NCBI GenBank assembly: GCA_028699365.1
Contig: JAQVUQ010000092.1
Coordinates: 1 to 8,780, forward strand
Length of the DNA stretch: 8,780 nt
Source: UBA5359 sp028699365 [NCBI: bacterium]
Lineage (GTDB): Bacteria > UBP13 > UBA5359
Direction of reading: 5' to 3'
Positions 1 through 7,187 of the stretch are shown here, in pieces (position 1 is the stretch's first letter; each line of letters opens with the position of its first letter). The position numbers were made by a program, and so were the translations under genes. The notes beneath the pieces were generated by a model. The model was not told the origin of the DNA. It saw nothing but the letters and a program-made list of their open reading frames with translations, and did no database searches.

Positions 1-2912
1 CGCAGCCGGGTTGGTGAAGCCGTCAGCACCGCTTCGTCGCGCTCGATGCCGCGCCCTCGCAGAGTATTGGTGTAATCCACCAGCAGAATACCGTTCTTGA
101 CCACGATGCCCACCAGCATCAGCAGCCCGATCAGGGCTGTCAGGCCGAAGGAACGTCCGGTAAGAAAGAGTCCCAGAATTACGCCGGTGGCAGCCAGCGG
201 CACGGAGAATAGAATGGCCAGAGGATGCGTAAACGATTCGAACTGAGCCGCCAGCAGCATGAAGATCAGGCCGATGGCCAGCAATACCGCCAGCCCCATA
301 CCGCCGAACTCCTGCGCCCGGCGTTTCTGGTTGGTTCCCCAATCCCAGTAGTAACCGTCCGGCAACTGCATGCCGTCCAAAGCACGCTGAACATCCTTCT
401 GTATCTCCCCTGCGGCTCTCCCCTGCGGTGAGCCGGAAACGGCGATAAAGCGCTGGCGATCCTGGCGCGTGATCTGGCTGGGGCCATCGGCATAGATGGG
501 ATGCGCCACCTGGCGCAGCACTATCTCCCGTCCGGAACTGCTGCCGGAGCTGGGCGTAACCACCAGATTGGACATGGCGGCCACGGTTTTACGGTCTGCT
601 TCAGGCAACTGGACGATGATGGGATATTGAAAGCCGTTCTCTTGATAATAGGTGGCGATGGACCCGTTGGTAGCCGTATTCAAAGCATCGGAGATATCCT
701 TGAAGCTGACGCCGAGTTGGATGGCTTTCTGACGATCGACCTGCCACTGAACCTCCGGCATGGACTCCTGCCAGTTGACATCGACGTTCTCCAAACCGGG
801 GACGTCGCGGATGCGTCCCATCACCTCTCTGGAAAGAGCGGCCAGGGTGGAGAGATCGTTGCCGAAGATATCGATCTCCACGCTCTGATTCCCTCCGGTC
901 ATCAGCATGCTGACGATATCGTTCTGGCGCAGGCTGGGCCTGACGCCGGGTATGCGGGATAATTGCCGGCGCAGATCGCCGATAACCTCCTGCGTTGCCT
1001 GCTTGTGTCCCTCTTTCAGGCGTATGCTGACGCTTCCCTGGCTGGATACGGACGCTCCGCCGCCGCCGCGTCCTGATCCCACGGAGGCATAGGCGGTATC
1101 GACGTTGGGATTGCTGAGAATTATCTTTTCCACCTTCCCCATAACGGCATCGGTCTTATCCAGCGCCGTGCCCGGCGGAAGCTTGATCGATACGTTCAAA
1201 TCTCCGGTATCGGTCTGGGGCATCATCTCGGTCCCCAGCATCGGGATCAGCAGGCAGGCCAGCAGGCTTATGCCCAGCGCCCCGCCCACCGTCCACCAGC
1301 GATGCTTCAGAGCCCAGCGCAAGCCGTTGCGGTAACTATCATCCAGGGCTGAAAACCATGTGCCCAGGCGACTGAACAGCCGCGTGAGCCGGCTGTCGCT
1401 CTTATGCCCGCCGGCCAGTGATTCCACATGCGCTTCACCGGAAATCAGGCGGGTGGCGAGCATGGGAACGATGGTGACGGCATCCAGAAGAGAGACGGCC
1501 AGGGAGAAGATAACTACCAGCGCAAACTGGGTGAACATCTGTCCCGATTGACCTTTGATGAGCAGAAGCGGCAGAAAGACCACCATTACGGTCCAGGTGG
1601 AGGCGATAACGGCGGACATGATCTCATTGGTGCCGTTGATGGCGGCCTCGCGGGCCGATTTTTTATCCCGTTCTATATGCCGGAAGATATTCTCCAGCAC
1701 AACCACGGCATCGTCGACGATGAGACCGGTAGCCAGCGCCAGACCGCTCAGCGACATGGTATTGAGCGTGAAGCCGCACAGGTAGACCAGCGCAAAAGTG
1801 GAAATAATGGAGATGGGAATCGAGAGAGCCACCACCAGGGTGCTGCGCACGTTGCGCAGGAAGAAGAGCAGGATCAGGATGGCCAGCACGCCGCCGATAA
1901 CGGCGTTGAGCAGCAGGTCGTTGACGGAGTGCTGCACATACTTGGACTGGTCGTAAGCCACACGATACTTAATGTTGGGATATATCTTTTTTACGCGCTC
2001 CAGGCGTTCCATGACCGATTTTACAGTGGTGATGGTATTGGCATCGCTCTGTTTGGTTATGCTCAGTCCCACGGCAGGCTGGCCGTTGAGACGGGCTAAA
2101 ACACGCCTCTCCTGGTGATAATCCCGGACCTCAGCCACATCGCCTATGGTCACGATCTGCCCGTTGGGTGCGGTCAACGGAATGGCGCGCACATCTTCGG
2201 GACTGGTCAGCCAACCCAGGCTGCGAATGGTGTACTCTGTATCGCTCTGCCTGGCGATGCCGGCCGGAGCGTTGATGTTCTCCTGGATAAGACGTCGCAT
2301 GATATCGGCCAGGGCCAGATGATGGGCTCTCAGGCGCACGGGATCGACATCGATAATAACGGCACGCGTCTGACCGCCGGTCACCGTGGCCGAGGCCACA
2401 CCGTCGGCCGATTCCACCAGCGGCGCAATCTGATTGTCCAGCAGGGTGCGAAGCTTGACGGGATCGTCCTCGCCGTAAACACCCAGCGTCAAAACAGGCA
2501 TCTGGTTGGGATCGAACTTGGAAACGGTGGGATTCTGCAGCGTGTCATCGGAAGGAAAGCTGCGCTTGGCGCGCTCGATGCGCTGCATGACGTCGATAGC
2601 CGCCTGCCCGATATCCGTGCCCCAGTTGAACTGAACGCGGACGCTGGAGCTGCCGGCATTGGTAGTGGAACTGATCTGGTAGAGGTTGGGCACGGAGGAG
2701 AGCGCCTGCTCTATGGGGCGCGTTACCTGTGCCTCCACCTCCTCCGGCGCGACATTGGGCCATTGCGTGGAAACGTTAACGGTAGGCAGGGTAACTTTAG
2801 GCAGCAGGTCCACCGGCAGCCTGGTCAGGCAGATGGCTCCCAGGAGGACCAGAGCGGCAATTTGCATGGTGACGGCTACGGGTCTGGTAACCGCATATTT
2901 AGCTATATTCAT
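1..2912 (-). CDS. RND multidrug efflux pump, HAE1/AcrB-like inner-membrane subunit (3' end beyond window)
   Basis: This is a proton-driven inner-membrane pump that would export hydrophobic or amphiphilic compounds as the central part of a tripartite complex. I translated the minus strand from an ATG at 2912. The frame is open to the left edge for 970 residues, against roughly 1030-1050 for the family, so about 60-80 C-terminal residues lie outside. The N-terminus (MNIAKYAVTRPVAV, then a hydrophobic segment and the LPVDLLP turn) is typical. TM4 carries GLALATGLIVDDAVVVLEN with the proton-relay pair Asp400/Asp401, matching AcrB Asp407/Asp408. TM10 carries VVKNGILLVDY with Lys939, matching AcrB Lys940. 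Two large periplasmic porter regions lie between the transmembrane blocks, and a Gly-rich stretch (GSGRGGGGAS) sits near residue 614. The start is 9 bases after the fusion protein stop, so the two genes are surely co-transcribed. AGGAG lies 13 bases upstream, rather far, and a weaker GGAA lies 6 bases upstream. The substrate cannot be told from sequence. Confidence 0.96.
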   Translation of the reverse strand, partial: MNIAKYAVTRPVAVTMQIAALVLLGAICLTRLPVDLLPKVTLPTVNVSTQWPNVAPEEVEAQVTRPIEQALSSVPNLYQISSTTNAGSSSVRVQFNWGTDIGQAAIDVMQRIERAKRSFPSDDTLQNPTVSKFDPNQMPVLTLGVYGEDDPVKLRTLLDNQIAPLVESADGVASATVTGGQTRAVIIDVDPVRLRAHHLALADIMRRLIQENINAPAGIARQSDTEYTIRSLGWLTSPEDVRAIPLTAPNGQIVTIGDVAEVRDYHQERRVLARLNGQPAVGLSITKQSDANTITTVKSVMERLERVKKIYPNIKYRVAYDQSKYVQHSVNDLLLNAVIGGVLAILILLFFLRNVRSTLVVALSIPISIISTFALVYLCGFTLNTMSLSGLALATGLIVDDAVVVLENIFRHIERDKKSAREAAINGTNEIMSAVIASTWTVMVVFLPLLLIKGQSGQMFTQFALVVIFSLAVSLLDAVTIVPMLATRLISGEAHVESLAGGHKSDSRLTRLFSRLGTWFSALDDSYRNGLRWALKHRWWTVGGALGISLLACLLIPMLGTEMMPQTDTGDLNVSIKLPPGTALDKTDAVMGKVEKIILSNPNVDTAYASVGSGRGGGGASVSSQGSVSIRLKEGHKQATQEVIGDLRRQLSRIPGVRPSLRQNDIVSMLMTGGNQSVEIDIFGNDLSTLAALSREVMGRIRDVPGLENVDVNWQESMPEVQWQVDRQKAIQLGVSFKDISDALNTATNGSIATYYQENGFQYPIIVQLPEADRKTVAAMSNLVVTPSSGSSSGREIVLRQVAHPIYADGPSQITRQDRQRFIAVSGSPQGRAAGEIQKDVQRALDGMQLPDGYYWDWGTNQKRRAQEFGGMGLAVLLAIGLIFMLLAAQFESFTHPLAILFSVPLAATGVILGLFLTGRSFGLTALIGLLMLVGIVVKNGILLVDYTNTLRGRGIERDEAVLTASPTRL

Positions 2913-2921
2913 GATCTATTC

Positions 2922-4547
2922 CTATCTCCTGCCCGATTGATTGCGCCGTCCTCCGCCAGGTCCGCCCTTGCCTTCACGGCCCGTACCGAGCTGCTGTCCC
3001 TCGCGCACGGGTGAGGCGCTCATGGTAACGACTCTGTCCCTGGGGGTCAACCCTGCCGTAATGCCTATCCAGCCGGCATCCGAAGCACCCGTAACTACCG
3101 GGCGGCGCACAGCTTTGCCGTCACGTCCGGCGGCAATGACGTAACTGCTTCCGTCTTTGTCGGTCTTAACGGCCTCACGCGGCACTGCCAGCATACCGGA
3201 GGCTTGACCGGTTACCAGAGTGACATGCGCAAACATGCCGGCCTTAAAGATGTTATCGCTGTTGTCCAGGAGCACGCGGACGGTATACTGCCGGCTCAGA
3301 GAGTCGGCGGAAGGATTGATCTGGGCGATACGGGCGGCAAAGGTCCGGCCTTTGAGAGAATCGAAGGTAACGTCAGCCTTCTGGTTGAGATGGATCTTAA
3401 CACAGACGTCCTCCGGCACGGCGATGGTCACCCAGACCTTGTTCATGGCCTGGACCGTAAGCAGAGGCTGGCCTGACAGCGCCAGGGCACCGGAATCCTG
3501 ATTCCGCGCGGTGACCACACCGTCCAGAGGAGAGCGCAGCACCGTATCGGCCAGCTTGGACCGGGCACCATCCAGCGATGCCTGGGCCACAGCCACTCCA
3601 GCGCTCAGAGCTTCGAGGTTCTGGCGGTAAGCCGGCGTCTGGCGGGCATTTGCCCGGGCATATTCCAGCGAGGCTTTGGCCTGAGCCACTTTGGCACGTG
3701 CGGCTTCGATATCCGCATAAGCCTTGCCCCGGACTATGCTGCCCTGCTGCTCGGCCGAGCGCTTCTGCGCCGATACCGAGCCGACGGCGGCGGCGGCGGA
3801 TTGCAGTTGCCCTCTGGCCGTTTCCACCAGAGATTGCTGGACGCTGACGGCGGTCCTGGCATCATCCACATCCTGCGTGGCTACATACCCCTGCTTATAC
3901 AGACCTAAAACACGATTGTATCTGGCGGTGGCGTTATCCAGATTAGCCTGCGCACTCTTAATATTGGCATTGGCGTTGGCGACTGCGGCGTTGGCGCTGT
4001 CTATCTTGCTTTGCGCATCTTCCAGCGAGGCCTTGGTAGCCACCAACTGAGCCTTGTATGTCTCTTCCACCTGATGCAGATCAGCCTGGGCACCGGCCAG
4101 ACCGGCTTGCTGTTGCTGAATCTGCGTGGTGACGGCGCTGTCCGTAGTTGTTTGCGTCAGCCGGGCCTGGGCCAGCCGGTATCTGGACTCGGCCAGCGCC
4201 GCCTGCTGCCGCCGCACTTCGGCCTGCATCTCGGATGGATCTATGCGGACAAGCACCTGTCCCTGCCTGACACGATCACCTTCACGCACTTCCAGATAAT
4301 CGATCTGTCCCGTAACCTTGGGCGATATCTTAATGTTTTTGATCGCTTCCACACTGCCGGTAGCCTGGAATGTATCGACAATATCACGGATTTGAGGGCT
4401 TGCCAGTTCTACGGACACCGGCATGCCGGTGCGTGCCGTGCGCTGAGCCGTCTGGGAAGCTGTCTCGGCCCGCTTCTGGGCCACGCGCCAGCCTATCAAT
4501 CCAATAAGTACCAGAAGAGGGATAATCACTAAAAGCCGTTTTTTCAT
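2922..4547 (-). CDS. RND efflux membrane fusion protein (HlyD/AcrA family periplasmic adaptor)
   Basis: This 541-residue adaptor links the inner-membrane RND pump to an outer-membrane channel. Residues 4-20 form one N-terminal hydrophobic anchor with no lipobox cysteine, so it is probably held by a transmembrane helix. Residues 66-103 form the first lipoyl half (SVEAIKNIKISPKVTGQI, then GDRVRQGQVLVRID). Residues about 104-334 are an Ala/Gln-rich alpha-helical hairpin. The second lipoyl half follows (VLRSPLDGVV, 336-345), then the beta-barrel (about 367-447) and the membrane-proximal domain (VPREAV, 455-460, onward). The tail, about 520-541, is rich in Gly and Arg. The hairpin is far longer than in AcrA, and the whole protein exceeds the usual 370-400 residues. 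The ATG at 4547 was chosen because GGAG lies 6 bases upstream. A TTG four codons earlier (4559) would overlap that ribosome binding site. It is the first gene of the operon with the RND pump. Confidence 0.95.
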   Translation of the reverse strand: MKKRLLVIIPLLVLIGLIGWRVAQKRAETASQTAQRTARTGMPVSVELASPQIRDIVDTFQATGSVEAIKNIKISPKVTGQIDYLEVREGDRVRQGQVLVRIDPSEMQAEVRRQQAALAESRYRLAQARLTQTTTDSAVTTQIQQQQAGLAGAQADLHQVEETYKAQLVATKASLEDAQSKIDSANAAVANANANIKSAQANLDNATARYNRVLGLYKQGYVATQDVDDARTAVSVQQSLVETARGQLQSAAAAVGSVSAQKRSAEQQGSIVRGKAYADIEAARAKVAQAKASLEYARANARQTPAYRQNLEALSAGVAVAQASLDGARSKLADTVLRSPLDGVVTARNQDSGALALSGQPLLTVQAMNKVWVTIAVPEDVCVKIHLNQKADVTFDSLKGRTFAARIAQINPSADSLSRQYTVRVLLDNSDNIFKAGMFAHVTLVTGQASGMLAVPREAVKTDKDGSSYVIAAGRDGKAVRRPVVTGASDAGWIGITAGLTPRDRVVTMSASPVREGQQLGTGREGKGGPGGGRRNQSGRR

Positions 4548-4551
4548 CTGT

Positions 4552-4557
4552 CTCTCC
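4552..4557 (-). promoter_or_regulatory. Ribosome binding site fixing the fusion protein start
   Basis: On the minus strand GGAGAG is read here, with GGAG 6 bases before the ATG at 4547. The alternative in-frame TTG at 4559-4557 shares a base with this site, which argues that the shorter form (MKKRLLVII) is the true protein. Confidence 0.75.
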
Positions 4558-4574
4558 AAAGATTGTTACTGCGT

Positions 4575-4592
4575 TCGTATGCGTACAAACGA
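4575..4592. promoter_or_regulatory. 18-bp imperfect palindrome in the fusion protein leader; candidate operator or RNA hairpin
   Basis: The plus strand reads TCGTATGCGTACAAACGA. The arms TCGTxTG and CAxACGA match with one mismatch per arm. In the minus-strand transcript the same bases can fold into a stem of four pairs, a U-U mismatch and two more pairs, closed by the four-base loop UACG. It lies 28 bases before the fusion protein ATG. No run of U follows, so it is not an intrinsic terminator. It could be the operator of a dimeric repressor, an RNA leader structure, or chance. Confidence 0.4.
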
Positions 4593-4595
4593 TTC

Positions 4596-4617
4596 GGCGA
4601 AACCGGAAAGCTTCGCC
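4596..4617 (-). promoter_or_regulatory. Leader stem-loop upstream of the fusion protein gene
   Basis: GGCGAA (4596-4601) and TTCGCC (4612-4617) are exact inverted repeats. In the minus-strand RNA the stem extends to eight pairs, GGCGAAGC with GUUUCGCC including one G-U pair, with a six-base loop. It sits three bases before the second hairpin at 4575-4592, so the leader can form two adjacent stem-loops. No family was recognised. Confidence 0.4.
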
Positions 4618-4623
4618 AGTCAG

Positions 4624-4656
4624 CGTATAAAACGTATCACGCCATACTATTATACG
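4624..4656. repeat. CGTAT/ATACG repeat cluster around the divergent promoter
   Basis: CGTATA (4624-4629) and TATACG (4651-4656) form an inverted pair. A further CGTAT lies at 4633-4637, in direct repeat with the first at 9-bp spacing. Outlying copies are at 4576-4580 and, inverted, at 4778-4782. The elements are short, so chance is possible, but they cluster at and just downstream of the minus-strand -10. That suits an operator array. Confidence 0.35.
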
Positions 4657-4680
4657 AATACTCGCCGTTTTTTGTTGCAA
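4649..4680 (-). promoter_or_regulatory. Probable promoter of the fusion protein-RND operon
   Basis: A perfect -10 hexamer TATAAT is read on the minus strand at 4654-4649. The nearest -35-like sequence is TTGCAA at 4680-4675, but the 20-base spacer is long. CAACAA at 17-base spacing is a poor match. A start near 4642 would give a leader of about 95 bases containing both stem-loops. The -10 overlaps a TATACG element (4651-4656) that mirrors CGTATA at 4624-4629, so a bound protein could block it. Confidence 0.45.
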
Positions 4681-4695
4681 AACGAACGCTTAATC

Positions 4696-4705
4696 TTAAT
4701 ATTAA
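4696..4705. repeat. Perfect 10-bp AT palindrome TTAATATTAA
   Basis: The sequence is its own reverse complement and sits in the most AT-rich part of the divergent intergenic region. It may be a protein-binding or easily melted site. AT-only palindromes also arise readily by chance in such DNA. Confidence 0.3.
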
Positions 4706-4751
4706 TTTCAACACCGGCTTTACATTACCTCTATACCGTTGGCTTCTCCTG

Positions 4752-4760
4752 TGTTATATT
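4752..4760 (+). promoter_or_regulatory. Candidate extended -10 promoter of the ABC exporter operon
   Basis: TGTTATATT gives a TGn extension and TATATT, five of six matches to the -10 consensus. No good -35 lies 16-18 bases upstream, which is tolerated by extended -10 promoters. Transcription would start near 4767, leaving a short leader of about 39 bases before the ATG at 4806. A weaker alternative is TTGCAA (4675-4680) with TAATAT (4697-4702). Confidence 0.42.
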
Positions 4761-4805
4761 CGCCTGTAGGACAGTCAATACGCAGCCTTAGCAAGAGGAA
4801 TCGCA

Positions 4806-5606
4806 ATGAATATCCTGGAGACACATGATCTTACCAAAGAATTCGGCCGGTTTACCGCCGTGGCACAGTTATCCATCGCCGTAGCCGGCGGTGAAACCTT
4901 TGGCCTGCTGGGCCCTAACGGAGCCGGAAAGAGCACGGCCATCAAGATGATGACCACCCTGCTGCCGCCCACATCGGGAACGGCCGGGATTGCGGGCTAC
5001 GATATCGTTCGCCAGGCCGGAGCGGTACGGCGCGTCATCGGCTATGTGCCGCAACTCCTCTCGGCCGACGGCACGTTGACCGGCTATGAAAATCTGCTGA
5101 TTTTCGCCAAGCTTTACGATATTCCCCGTCGCGAACGCAAAGAGCGGATCGACTCGGCCCTGGAATTCATGGGGCTGTCCGATGTCGCCGGCCAACTGGT
5201 GCGCACTTACTCCGGAGGAATGATACGCCGCCTGGAGATAGCCCAATCCCTGCTGCACAAGCCGCAGGTGCTCTTTCTGGACGAGCCTACCGTCGGTCTG
5301 GACCCGGTGGCCCGGCATCTGGTCTGGGATCATATTACGGAACTGCGCCGCGAGTACGGCACCACCATCTTTCTGACCACGCATTTCATGGAGGAAGCCG
5401 ATATCCTGTGCCACCGCGTGGCCATCCTGCATCACGGCACCGTCCGTGCCATCGGTTCTCCCGCTGAACTGAAGTCCTCGCTGAATATTGCCGAGCCGAC
5501 TCTGGACGATGTCTTCGTGCATTACGCCGGCGATTCTTTAGCAACGGAAGAAGGAGGTTTCCGTGAAGCATCACGATTGCGACGCATTACCCGCCGGCTG
5601 GGATAG
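4806..5606 (+). CDS. ABC exporter ATP-binding protein (DrrA/CcmA-like)
   Basis: This 266-residue cytoplasmic ATPase powers the ABC-2 permease encoded directly after it. All nucleotide-binding motifs are present: Walker [10 protein letters not shown] (36-44, Lys42), Q-loop Gln83 in YVPQ, signature [12 protein letters not shown] (135-146), Walker B LFLDEP (156-161, catalytic Glu160), D-loop GLDP (164-167) and switch His193 in LTTH. The C-terminal [11 protein letters not shown] matches the motif found at the end of drug-export and polysaccharide-export ATPases of the DrrA/NodI group. The start ATG has AGGA 6 bases upstream. The last 44 bases overlap the permease gene in another frame, so translation of the two is probably coupled. 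The substrate is unknown: drug, lipid or glycan export are all possible. Confidence 0.95.
   Translation: MNILETHDLTKEFGRFTAVAQLSIAVAGGETFGLLGPNGAGKSTAIKMMTTLLPPTSGTAGIAGYDIVRQAGAVRRVIGYVPQLLSADGTLTGYENLLIFAKLYDIPRRERKERIDSALEFMGLSDVAGQLVRTYSGGMIRRLEIAQSLLHKPQVLFLDEPTVGLDPVARHLVWDHITELRREYGTTIFLTTHFMEEADILCHRVAILHHGTVRAIGSPAELKSSLNIAEPTLDDVFVHYAGDSLATEEGGFREASRLRRITRRLG
5551..5557 (+). promoter_or_regulatory. Strong internal ribosome binding site for the permease
   Basis: AAGGAGG lies 5 bases before the GTG at 5563 and within the ATPase coding sequence. It decides the permease start and shows that the 44-base gene overlap is real rather than a mis-called start. Confidence 0.8.
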
Positions 5607-6384
5607 CCCCTTGGCAACCCTGACGGGCTTCTTCCGTAAAACGTTCGTCATTGCCGAACTGGAGATCCGCAAGCTCAGGCATGACCCCACCGAACTCTTC
5701 TTCCGGGCGGTGCAGCCGGCCCTCTGGCTGCTGGTTTTCGGCCAGGTATTCGGCCGGATGCGCGGCACCGGCATACCACAGTACCGGGATTTCATCGCCC
5801 CGGGGATACTGGCGCAGAGCGTACTCTTCATCGCCATCTTCTACGGCATTGCCATTATCTGGGAGCGGGATCTGGGCATCGTGCATAAATTTCTGGTCAG
5901 CCCGGCCCCGCGCTCGGCCCTGGTGCTGGGCAAAGCGCTGTCCGCCGGCATACGCGCCCTGTCGCAGGTAGTCATTATCTACGTTCTGGCTGCCGTCATC
6001 GGCGTCCATATCAACTGGCATCCGGCGGCTCTGCTTGGTGTAGCGGCGGTGGTCGTGCTGGGCGCGGCCTGTTTTGCTACCTTCTCCCTGGTCATTGCCT
6101 GCATCGTGAAAACGCGTGAGCGCTTCATGGGCATCGGCCAGGTCATGACCATGCCGCTCTTCTTTGCCAGCAACGCCATCTATCCCATCGACATGATGCC
6201 GCGCTGGCTGCAAGTCATTGCCGGAGGCAACCCGCTGACATACGAGGTGGACGCCCTGCGCAGCCTGATGCTGGTTCAGGGAGCAAGCCATTACGGAATC
6301 GGGCTGGATATAGGCGTCCTGATAGCGGCGACGGCGATCCTTACCGCCGTAGGGGTCAGGTTGTACCCGAGGGTGGTTACGTGA
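5563..6384 (+). CDS. ABC-2 type transporter permease (DrrB/NodJ-like)
   Basis: This 273-residue inner-membrane protein forms the export channel for the preceding ATPase. About six hydrophobic segments are visible, near residues 48-65, 79-99, 130-148, 154-181, 190-207 and 246-267. A cytosolic loop reading LGIVHKFLVSPAPRSALVLGK (split around residues 104-124) and the stretch ANAIYPIDMMPRWLQ-like at 202-217 with NPLTYEVDALR (223-233) are hallmarks of the ABC-2 membrane family. The GTG at 5563 was chosen because AAGGAGG lies 5 bases upstream, inside the ATPase gene. This gives an N-terminal cytoplasmic stretch of about 45 residues, usual for the family. The gene ends 5 bases before the stop codon of the convergent trpA. 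Confidence 0.94.
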   Translation: MKHHDCDALPAGWDSPLATLTGFFRKTFVIAELEIRKLRHDPTELFFRAVQPALWLLVFGQVFGRMRGTGIPQYRDFIAPGILAQSVLFIAIFYGIAIIWERDLGIVHKFLVSPAPRSALVLGKALSAGIRALSQVVIIYVLAAVIGVHINWHPAALLGVAAVVVLGAACFATFSLVIACIVKTRERFMGIGQVMTMPLFFASNAIYPIDMMPRWLQVIAGGNPLTYEVDALRSLMLVQGASHYGIGLDIGVLIAATAILTAVGVRLYPRVVT

Positions 6385-6389
6385 TTCTC

Positions 6390-7187
6390 CTACCGCACCG
6401 TTGCCTTTTTCAGTCCGACCGCAAATTCCCTCACTCTATCTATCAGATCAGGCGCCCCATCGTTACCGGCCACCAGGCGCACCAGGGCGCTGCCCACTAC
6501 GGCGCCGTCGGCCGGCGCCGCTACCTGACGCACATGCTCTGCCGTAGAGATGCCGAAGCCCACACATAAAGGCTTATCGGTCATAGCCCGCATCCGCTCC
6601 AGCCTGGGACGCAACGAATCTGATAGATCCTGATCAGCTCCGGTTACTCCCAGCCGGGAGACGCAATAGACAAAACCGGAGGCGCTGTCGATAACCCGGC
6701 GCAGACGCTCTTCCGTGCTGGTGGGAGCAGCCAGCATTATGGTATCCAGGCCGGCGACGGCAGCGATCTTCAGCCATTCCTCTCCCTCTTCCGGCGGCAG
6801 ATCGGAGACGATGACGCCGTCTATGCCGCTCTGCCGGCAGTTATCGGCAAAACGCTCCTGCCCGTAGACGAAGACCGGATTGTAATAGGTCATGGCCACC
6901 AGAGGAACGTCGCTGCTCTGCCTGACCTCCGCTACCAGGTTGAAGAAGGCCTCCAGATCCATGCTGGCAGCCAGGGCCTGCTGTGAGGCGGCCTGGATGA
7001 CCGGCCCGTCGGCCACGGGATCAGAGTACGGTATGCCCAGTTCTATGATATCGGCTCCGGCCTCCGCCAGGGCCATGACTATATCGCGGCACCGGTGCAG
7101 ATCGGGATACCCGGCAGTCACAAACGGTATCAGAGCCGCCTCGTTGCGCTCCTTAAGCATCTTAAAACGCTTCTCTATCCGGCTCAT
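6390..7187 (-). CDS. trpA: Tryptophan synthase alpha chain
   Basis: TrpA cleaves indole-3-glycerol phosphate to indole and glyceraldehyde 3-phosphate and passes indole through a tunnel to TrpB in the alpha2-beta2 complex. The 265 residues fit the family's usual length. Catalytic Glu49 ([11 protein letters not shown]) and Asp60 (PVADGP) fall at the same numbers as in the Salmonella enzyme. The loop-6 region reads [12 protein letters not shown] (172-183). The phosphate-binding CVGFGIS and GAVVGSALV motifs are near the C-terminus. The ATG overlaps the trpB stop in an ATGA, so translation is probably coupled. It is the last gene of the trp operon, with no intrinsic terminator visible after it before the convergent ABC permease. 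Confidence 0.98.
   Translation of the reverse strand: MSRIEKRFKMLKERNEAALIPFVTAGYPDLHRCRDIVMALAEAGADIIELGIPYSDPVADGPVIQAASQQALAASMDLEAFFNLVAEVRQSSDVPLVAMTYYNPVFVYGQERFADNCRQSGIDGVIVSDLPPEEGEEWLKIAAVAGLDTIMLAAPTSTEERLRRVIDSASGFVYCVSRLGVTGADQDLSDSLRPRLERMRAMTDKPLCVGFGISTAEHVRQVAAPADGAVVGSALVRLVAGNDGAPDLIDRVREFAVGLKKATVR

Noticed and set aside
1428-3014. Long plus-strand open frames (1428-2099 and 2115-3014)
   Set aside because: They lie antisense to the RND pump gene, whose minus-strand translation carries every family motif. Their products are Gly/His/Gln-rich with no recognisable domain, as expected from the reverse of GC-rich codons.
4548-4559. Upstream TTG start for the fusion protein, adding MERQ
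   Set aside because: The TTG overlaps the ribosome binding site GGAG, which is correctly spaced for the ATG at 4547.
4563-4791. Small plus-strand frames in the intergenic region (4563-4769 and 4579-4791)
   Set aside because: They have no ribosome binding site, an unstructured composition, and cross the promoter elements of both operons.
4869-6291. Minus-strand open frames opposite the ABC genes (4869-5522 and 5587-6291)
   Set aside because: They are antisense to well-supported ABC ATPase and permease genes and have His/Gln/Arg-rich, motif-free translations.
6501-6519. GC-rich inverted repeat (GGCGCC at 6501-6506 and 6514-6519) as a terminator
   Set aside because: It lies inside trpA, has no T-tract on either strand, and is explained by Gly/Ala codons of a conserved region.
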